From CAJQQK01 sp051010015 (GTDB taxonomy: Bacteria > Pseudomonadota > Alphaproteobacteria > Rhizobiales > Hyphomicrobiaceae), in NCBI GenBank assembly GCA_051010015.1, contig JBPCVZ010000390.1, forward strand, positions 1 through 19,213: a stretch of DNA of 19,213 nt. Reading direction: 5' to 3'. The position numbers were made by a program, and so were the translations under genes. The notes beneath the pieces were generated by a model that saw only the letters and a list, made by a program, of their open reading frames with translations, was not told where the DNA came from and made no database searches. Below are positions 14,791 through 19,213 of the stretch, piece after piece. Every line of letters begins with the position of its first letter. Within the stretch, counting starts at the first letter, position 1.

Positions 14791-16298
14791 GCGACATTGT
14801 CTCCCACTGCCGGGTCGCTCAAGTCGACCCAGATGGTTTTCGTTTCGGTATACTGGTCATGTGCATGCAGACCGTTGTCGCGCCCGCCGAAGCCTGATTG
14901 CTTGTAGCCGCCAAAGGGAGTTGAAATATCACCCTCGCCGTAGCAGTTAACTGTGACTGTGCCGGCGCGGACAGAGCGCGCCGTACGTACCGCTTTCTTC
15001 GCATTGGCCGTGAAAACACTAGCGGTCAGCCCGTAGGGCGTGTCATTGGCAACCTCGACGGCTTCTTCTACGGAGGCAATCGTGATCACGGAAAGTATAG
15101 GACCGAAGATCTCTTCTCGGGCGAGCGCATCGCCGCGCTGAACGCCATCGAAAATCGCCGGCGCAACGAAGGCCCCGTCGGTGGACCCACCAACGAGGAG
15201 CCGAGCATCGCTTTCCTTGCCGGCCTTGAGGTAGCCAGCGACCTTCTGGCGATGAGCATCGTCAATGAGCGCGCCGAGGTGGTTGCCAGGCTCCAGAGGG
15301 TCGCCAATTTTCTGTTGTCGCGTGCGCGCAACCATGCGTTCCAGCAACTCGTCCTTGACCGCACGGTGGACGATCAGACGCGAAGTCGCAGAACAGTTTT
15401 CACCCATGTTCCAAAAGGCGCCGTTGACGATCTGCTCGGCGACCAATTCCAGGTTCTCGGCATCTTCAAGCACGATAGCCGGATTTTTTCCGCCACACTC
15501 GAGGACGACCTTTTTTAGGTTGCTGTCGGCGGCATAGCGCAGAAAGCGTCGTCCGGTTTCCGTCGAACCGGTGAAGCTCACCATGTCGACGTCGGGATTG
15601 AGCCCCAACGGTTCGCCGACTGCCGGACCATCGCCTGGAAGCACTTGCAAGACGCCACGCGGCAGACCTGCTTCCATTGCTAACTCGGCAATGCGGAGCG
15701 CTGTCAGTGACGTCTGTTCGGCCGGTTTCACGATCACCGAATTGCCCGCAGCCAATGCTGGACCGATTTTCCAAGCGAGCATGAGCAGTGGGAAATTCCA
15801 AGGCAATACAGCACCGACGACGCCGATCGGTTCACGCACGATCATCGCGATGGCATCGTCGCCGGTCGGTGCGGTTTGATCGTAAATCTTGTCAATCGCT
15901 TCTGCATGCCATTTGATCGTGTTTATGGCCTCCGGAACATCGATCTCTTCGCAGTCCCTTATCGGCTTGCCGCTTTCGACGGATTCCATGACTGCCAGTT
16001 CACGGCGACTGCGGGTCATGAGTTTGCAGAGGCGGATGAGAACGTCTTTACGCTGCGCTGGCTGCAGGTGACGCCAGCGGCCTTGGTCGAACGCTTCACG
16101 CGCTTTGTTGGCGGCGAACTCAACATCCTCGCCGTTGCATGCGGCGATCTCGCAGATTACGTCGCCTGTGGCGGGATTGGTCGCAAATAGCGATGCGCCG
16201 TTGCCCGGGCGGTAGCGTCCGTCGATGAATGCCGCCCGCGGATAATCAATGTGCTCGGCGATAGCTGAGTATTCTTGCCGCGTCAGCAGGTTGCTCAT
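14787..16298 (-). CDS. NAD(P)-dependent aldehyde dehydrogenase
   Basis: A 503-residue member of the aldehyde dehydrogenase superfamily. Asn168 in PWNFPLL, the Rossmann loop FTGSTETG (242-249), the general base Glu267 in LECGGKNP and the nucleophile Cys302 in GENCSATSR are all present, and EEIFGPIL and PFGGYKQSG mark the C-terminal half. Length and order are typical. ATG 16298 is preceded by GAGG with a 7-nt spacer, making it better than the TTG nine codons upstream. The gene still overlaps the end of the DapA-family gene by 53 bp. It is of the betaine-aldehyde/aminoaldehyde dehydrogenase type. In the inferred pathway it would oxidise 2-oxoglutarate semialdehyde, or another semialdehyde released from the ring, to the acid. 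Formaldehyde-linked or betaine-aldehyde activity are alternatives. Confidence 0.93.
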   Translation of the reverse strand: MSNLLTRQEYSAIAEHIDYPRAAFIDGRYRPGNGASLFATNPATGDVICEIAACNGEDVEFAANKAREAFDQGRWRHLQPAQRKDVLIRLCKLMTRSRRELAVMESVESGKPIRDCEEIDVPEAINTIKWHAEAIDKIYDQTAPTGDDAIAMIVREPIGVVGAVLPWNFPLLMLAWKIGPALAAGNSVIVKPAEQTSLTALRIAELAMEAGLPRGVLQVLPGDGPAVGEPLGLNPDVDMVSFTGSTETGRRFLRYAADSNLKKVVLECGGKNPAIVLEDAENLELVAEQIVNGAFWNMGENCSATSRLIVHRAVKDELLERMVARTRQQKIGDPLEPGNHLGALIDDAHRQKVAGYLKAGKESDARLLVGGSTDGAFVAPAIFDGVQRGDALAREEIFGPILSVITIASVEEAVEVANDTPYGLTASVFTANAKKAVRTARSVRAGTVTVNCYGEGDISTPFGGYKQSGFGGRDNGLHAHDQYTETKTIWVDLSDPAVGDNVA

Positions 16299-17205
16299 CG
16301 GTTGCCTCACGTTCAATTTGGTCAAGCGTTACGTTCATAGTCGAGATGACTTCGGCCAGAGCGCGCTTTTCATCCTTATTCAATGGCTGAAGGGGACGTC
16401 GCGGCGGACCGGCTGCGATGCCGCGCATCGTCAGGCCGTGCTTGATGCATTGCACGAACTTGCCACCCTGCTCGAGCACGGCCAAGAGTGGCAGCATGGC
16501 CGACATGATTTTGCGGCCCTTGGTGAAGTCGCCTTCAATGGCGCATGCCTTGTGCAACGCTATGTGCGCTTCCGGAGCAAAATTGGAGCCGGCACAAACC
16601 CAGGACCTTGCGCCCCAGGCGAAAAACTCCAGCGCCTGGTCGTCCATGCCGCAAGAAAGTTGAATGTGCGGGTAGTCGCGTGCGAGCATGTGTAGCCGGT
16701 TCGGGTCGCCCGAACTTTCCTTGATCGCGCAAAAGTTCGGGCTCCGCCCAACACGATCCAGCGTCTCTTCGTCCATGTTGACGCTCATGCGACCCGGATA
16801 ATTATAGAGCATTACTGGTAGGTTGGCTGCTCGATCAATCGCCAACGCATGCAGGGCAATTTCGCGTCCAGTGGGATACGCATAGGGTGGCGTTGCAACC
16901 AACAAGGCATCGGCACCGGCCTCCTTTGCGGCCTGCGCATACATGATGCTCTCGTCGGTGCGCATCGAGCCCGTGCCAATGATCAGCGGTACACGTCCAT
17001 TGATGAGCGTGTTGCAGAACGGCATCATTGCGAGCCGTTCTTCAGGCGTCTGCGCGTAGTACTCGCCGGTCGTACCGGCCAGGACGATGCCGGATACACC
17101 GGCCCCGATTAAGAACTCGACCGTTTCCTCGAAAGCTTCCCTGTTGATCTCGAAGCTTGCCGTGTAAGGCGTGACAATGGGTGTATAGATGCCGTCAAAC
17201 CGCAT
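16246..17205 (-). CDS. DapA-superfamily lyase/deaminase of the betaine-type operon
   Basis: A 319-residue class I aldolase-fold enzyme. GTTGEY (44-49) forms the carboxylate-binding loop, Tyr134 lies in LYNYPGR and the Schiff-base Lys162 in CAIKESSGD. A C-terminal extension after about residue 290 ends in a charged tail that overlaps the aldehyde dehydrogenase start. The ATG at 17205 overlaps the end of the regulator gene by 11 bp, with GGAAAGG about 7 nt upstream of it. Some DapA-family members in hydroxyproline catabolism deaminate 1-pyrroline-4-hydroxy-2-carboxylate to 2-oxoglutarate semialdehyde, and others dehydrate sugar acids to the same product. A directly following aldehyde dehydrogenase is the partner expected in both cases. 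It shares only family-level features with the other DapA homologue at 3102-3986. Confidence 0.88.
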   Translation of the reverse strand: MRFDGIYTPIVTPYTASFEINREAFEETVEFLIGAGVSGIVLAGTTGEYYAQTPEERLAMMPFCNTLINGRVPLIIGTGSMRTDESIMYAQAAKEAGADALLVATPPYAYPTGREIALHALAIDRAANLPVMLYNYPGRMSVNMDEETLDRVGRSPNFCAIKESSGDPNRLHMLARDYPHIQLSCGMDDQALEFFAWGARSWVCAGSNFAPEAHIALHKACAIEGDFTKGRKIMSAMLPLLAVLEQGGKFVQCIKHGLTMRGIAAGPPRRPLQPLNKDEKRALAEVISTMNVTLDQIEREATDEQPADAARILSYRRAH

Positions 17206-17905
17206 CGGTTTGCCTTTCCATAAAATTCAACATGTCTTCCATTGGTAGCGGCTCGGGTAGCGCGTACTTTTCAATCTCTCCACGCGATAGTTCCCAATGC
17301 TCAAGAGACAACGAGGCAGCCAACTCGGCATCACCCGCTTCGATTGCGTCGACCAAGTGATCATGCTGCGTACAGGCTCGTTCGACCCGCCGCCGGCCAG
17401 CGGCCTTGCGCGGTCGATAGAAGCGATGGCTCATGCGCGTATGATCGATGAGCAGACGGTTTAGGCTTGGCAGTAGATACGCATTTTTGGACATCAACCC
17501 GATGGCCTCGTGAAACTGATGATTGAGCATCGTCATGTCGGAGGCTGCCTTTTTGCTTACCGCTTTGCGAAAGCCGTCTTGTACTTTCCGCAAAGAGCTA
17601 ATTTCGCCCGGCGATGCGTTCTCGGCGGCCAATCTTGCAACGGCGCAATAGATTATCGGCGCGGTCTGAAAGAAACTGCGCATCGTGCCAAGGTCCATCG
17701 ACGCGACGGTGGCGCCGCGATTCGCCTCCAGTTGGACGTATCCCTCGCCTGCCAATCGCTGCAGGACTTCTCGCAACGGTGTGCGCGATAATCCATAAGC
17801 ATCCGTCAGCATCGCCTCTTCAATTGCTGAACCCGGCGCCAGTTCCAATGCGAGCACACGCGATCGGATGTCGTCGTAAGCGAGTTGCTTTTTGTTGACT
17901 GCCAT
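17195..17905 (-). CDS. GntR-family (FCD subfamily) transcriptional regulator
   Basis: A 236-residue regulator with an N-terminal winged helix-turn-helix (about 5-72; GLSRTPLREVLQRLAGEGYV at 38-57 covers the recognition helix region) and an all-helical FCD ligand domain (about 75-210). Candidate metal or ligand residues are His129 and His132 in LNHQFHEAI and His183 in QHDHLVDAIEAGD. I chose ATG 17905 because the winged helix starts right after it and AGGA lies 7 nt upstream; the open frame runs 51 codons further up, through the operator-like palindromes, and is not family-like. It is the first gene of the operon and is divergent from a methyltransferase gene. It probably autoregulates the operon, with release by the substrate or an intermediate. 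Confidence 0.92.
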   Translation of the reverse strand: MAVNKKQLAYDDIRSRVLALELAPGSAIEEAMLTDAYGLSRTPLREVLQRLAGEGYVQLEANRGATVASMDLGTMRSFFQTAPIIYCAVARLAAENASPGEISSLRKVQDGFRKAVSKKAASDMTMLNHQFHEAIGLMSKNAYLLPSLNRLLIDHTRMSHRFYRPRKAAGRRRVERACTQHDHLVDAIEAGDAELAASLSLEHWELSRGEIEKYALPEPLPMEDMLNFMERQTDAV

Positions 17906-18119
17906 ACCGGTTCCTGGAGGATTTTTTGGAGAAAATTTTTTTGCACTCCAAAGTTCATGGTACATGATAATGTACGCAATGTGTATACATAAAATATGCA
18001 AAATTTGGTCCTGTGCTTCGATGATGATCGCTTCTCGCAGAAAGGACGGCGTTGCCAATTCGACACGCCATCGTGCTAGGAAGGTGGTCTCGCATCAACG
18101 ACGCGGAGATCGTGCAATA
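17906..18119. promoter_or_regulatory. Divergent control region between regulator and methyltransferase
   Basis: 214 bp that must contain the promoter of the eight-gene minus-strand operon and probably that of the methyltransferase. It is markedly AT-rich between about 17925 and 18005 compared with the flanking genes. I cannot assign -35/-10 boxes with confidence. Confidence 0.6.
17960..17989. promoter_or_regulatory. Candidate GntR operator: two adjacent palindromes
   Basis: GTACAT (17960-17965) and ATGTAC (17970-17975) form a perfect inverted repeat with a GATA spacer, and TGTATACA (17982-17989) is a perfect 8-bp palindrome seven nt further on. Sites centred on GTATAC-like palindromes are common for FCD-type GntR regulators. 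They lie 55-84 bp upstream of the regulator start, suitable for autoregulation and for control of both divergent genes. Confidence 0.55.
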
Positions 18120-18743
18120 ATGTCCGACGCAAGAGCATTTCTTGACACCGCCTATGATCTCGACAGTGGGGAAAAAACGCATGCCTACTACAGCCAGTGG
18201 GCCAAGACCTATGATCAGGAGCTGATTGGCAACGGATACGCTTCGCCAGCACGAACGGCGCAGGCCATGGCGGGCGCAGTGGAAGACGTGGGCGCTGCGC
18301 TGCTCGACGTCGGGTGTGGCACCGGACTTTCCGGTGAAGCGCTGAAGGATGTCGGCTTCACGGTGCTGGATGGTTCCGATTTTTCACCGGAGATGTTGGC
18401 ACTCGCTGCAACCAAGAACGTCTATCGTGATCTCAAGCAAAGCGACCTCGCGCAGCCGATCCCGGCCCAACCGGGCGAGTATGCCAATGTGACGGCGGTC
18501 GGCGTTTTCAGTCCGGGGCACGCACCCGCTGCAACAATCCAACACGTCGTGTCTTTGCTGCCTGCCAAGGGGTGCTTTGGTTTCACGCTGAACGATCACG
18601 CTCTCGAGGATCCGAGCTATCAGGACGTGATCGACGCTTTATGTGAGGCCTCAGTCGTCGAAACGGCTGTCAGGGAACGCGGCCCGCATCTGCCGAAGAT
18701 CGGCCTCGAAGCCATCGTCTACGTCCTGCGCAAGCTGTCATAG
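18120..18743 (+). CDS. Class I SAM-dependent methyltransferase
   Basis: A 207-residue Rossmann-fold methyltransferase. YYSQWAKTYDQEL (23-35) is the usual pre-domain helix, LLDVGCGTGLSG (61-72) is motif I for S-adenosylmethionine, and LDGSDFSPEML (83-93) carries the acidic motif II region. A later SLLPAKGCFGFTLND (145-159) corresponds to the post-motif strands. The type resembles METTL27-like methyltransferases; the substrate cannot be told. ATG 18120 is chosen over upstream in-frame starts because the conserved part begins close after it and the upstream codons cross the operator region. GGAG lies 11 nt before it, a somewhat long spacing. It is divergent from the GntR gene, so co-regulation with the betaine-type operon is possible, and it converges on the AMP nucleosidase gene with a 24-bp gap. 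Confidence 0.88.
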   Translation: MSDARAFLDTAYDLDSGEKTHAYYSQWAKTYDQELIGNGYASPARTAQAMAGAVEDVGAALLDVGCGTGLSGEALKDVGFTVLDGSDFSPEMLALAATKNVYRDLKQSDLAQPIPAQPGEYANVTAVGVFSPGHAPAATIQHVVSLLPAKGCFGFTLNDHALEDPSYQDVIDALCEASVVETAVRERGPHLPKIGLEAIVYVLRKLS

Positions 18744-18767
18744 CGCGGTCAAATGGCGCTCTCGTCT

Positions 18768-19213
18768 CTATTGGAACGGCACTTCATTGAAGCTTCGAAG
18801 CTTGCGCGAGTGCAGGCGTTCGGTCGGCAGCTGCCGCATAATATCAATAGCGCGAATACCCACTTCGAGATGGCGGTCTACCTGCTGCTGATAGAACCTG
18901 GAAGCCATGCCTGGCAACTTCAATTCACCGTGTAGCGGTCGGTCAGAGACGATCAGGAGCGTGCCGTAAGGAACGCGAAATCGAAAGCCGTTCGCTGCCA
19001 CCGTCGCGCTTTCCATATCGAGTGCAATCGCGCGGGATTGAGAAAAGCGGCGCACAGGTTCAGCCTGATCCCGAAGTTCCCAGTTACGATTGTCGATCGA
19101 GGCAACCGTTCCTGTTCTCATCACTTTCTTCAGACGAATGGGATCAAGCTGCACGACGTCGGCGACTGCCTGCTCGAGTGATGTCTGCACTTCTGCCAAT
19201 GCGGGGATCGGGA
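18768..19213 (-). CDS. amn: AMP nucleosidase, 3' part (cut by window edge)
   Basis: The last 148 codons of an AMP nucleosidase gene, which hydrolyses AMP to adenine and ribose 5-phosphate in the cytoplasm. The frame stays open to the right edge, with IPALAEVQ at the cut, and ends at a TAG at 18768. The phosphorylase-like catalytic region is recognisable: ALDMESATVAANGFRFRVPYGT, LLIVSDRPLHGELKLPGM and the family ending LHSRKLRSFNE. Glu in DMESATVAANG and Asp in VSDRPLHG are the residues expected in the nucleoside-phosphorylase fold. The N-terminal regulatory domain and promoter lie outside the window. It is a housekeeping purine-salvage gene and probably unrelated to the operon. Confidence 0.93.
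   Translation of the reverse strand, partial: PIPALAEVQTSLEQAVADVVQLDPIRLKKVMRTGTVASIDNRNWELRDQAEPVRRFSQSRAIALDMESATVAANGFRFRVPYGTLLIVSDRPLHGELKLPGMASRFYQQQVDRHLEVGIRAIDIMRQLPTERLHSRKLRSFNEVPFQ

Noticed and set aside
17906..18058. N-terminal extension of the GntR regulator
   Set aside because: The extra 51 codons cross the operator-like palindromes, have an atypical composition, and the winged helix begins right after the ATG at 17905.

Overview
The window looks like chromosomal DNA from an alphaproteobacterium, most likely a rhizobial or Bradyrhizobium-like member of the Hyphomicrobiales. The reasons are high GC content, dense catabolic operons, a CYTH-CHAD protein, a non-pyrrolysine MttB-family protein with an Arg-rich N-terminus, and an AMP nucleosidase. 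The taxon is inferred from gene style; no marker gene proves it. I saw no rRNA, tRNA, CRISPR array or intact insertion sequence.

Left part (1-5368): a loosely packed catabolic region. A DsbA-fold protein of the 2-hydroxychromene-2-carboxylate isomerase type (minus strand) is divergent from a class I acyl-CoA ligase (plus strand). The ligase converges on a minus-strand pair: a class III (CaiB/BaiF) CoA transferase followed by a DapA-superfamily lyase. Together they suggest catabolism of an aromatic or other organic acid through CoA thioesters; the substrate cannot be read from sequence.

Middle part (5369-9324): sparse. It holds a small exported or membrane-anchored hypothetical protein, a CYTH-CHAD protein with a degenerate CYTH signature, and three long gene-poor stretches with several inverted repeats, possibly remnants of dispersed repeats.

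Right part (9325-17905, minus strand): the main feature, an eight-gene operon whose genes overlap or nearly touch. In transcription order it encodes a GntR/FCD regulator, a DapA-superfamily lyase, an aldehyde dehydrogenase, an MttB-family methyltransferase without pyrrolysine, a mandelate-racemase-family enzyme very like hydroxyproline-betaine 2-epimerase (HpbD), two SDR dehydrogenases and a DAO-type FAD oxidoreductase. Three junctions are GTGA stop/start overlaps. The gene set fits uptake-independent steps of catabolism of an N-methylated (hydroxy)proline or related quaternary amine: epimerisation, corrinoid-type demethylation, flavin oxidation, lyase/deaminase, then semialdehyde oxidation. 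The combination of an HpbD-like epimerase with an MttB homologue, with no Rieske demethylase in view, is the most interesting point of the window. No transporter and no corrinoid protein lie in the window.

Right edge (17906-19213): a divergent control region with GntR-type palindromes, a small SAM-dependent methyltransferase on the plus strand, and, converging on it, the 3' part of an AMP nucleosidase gene (amn) cut by the window edge.
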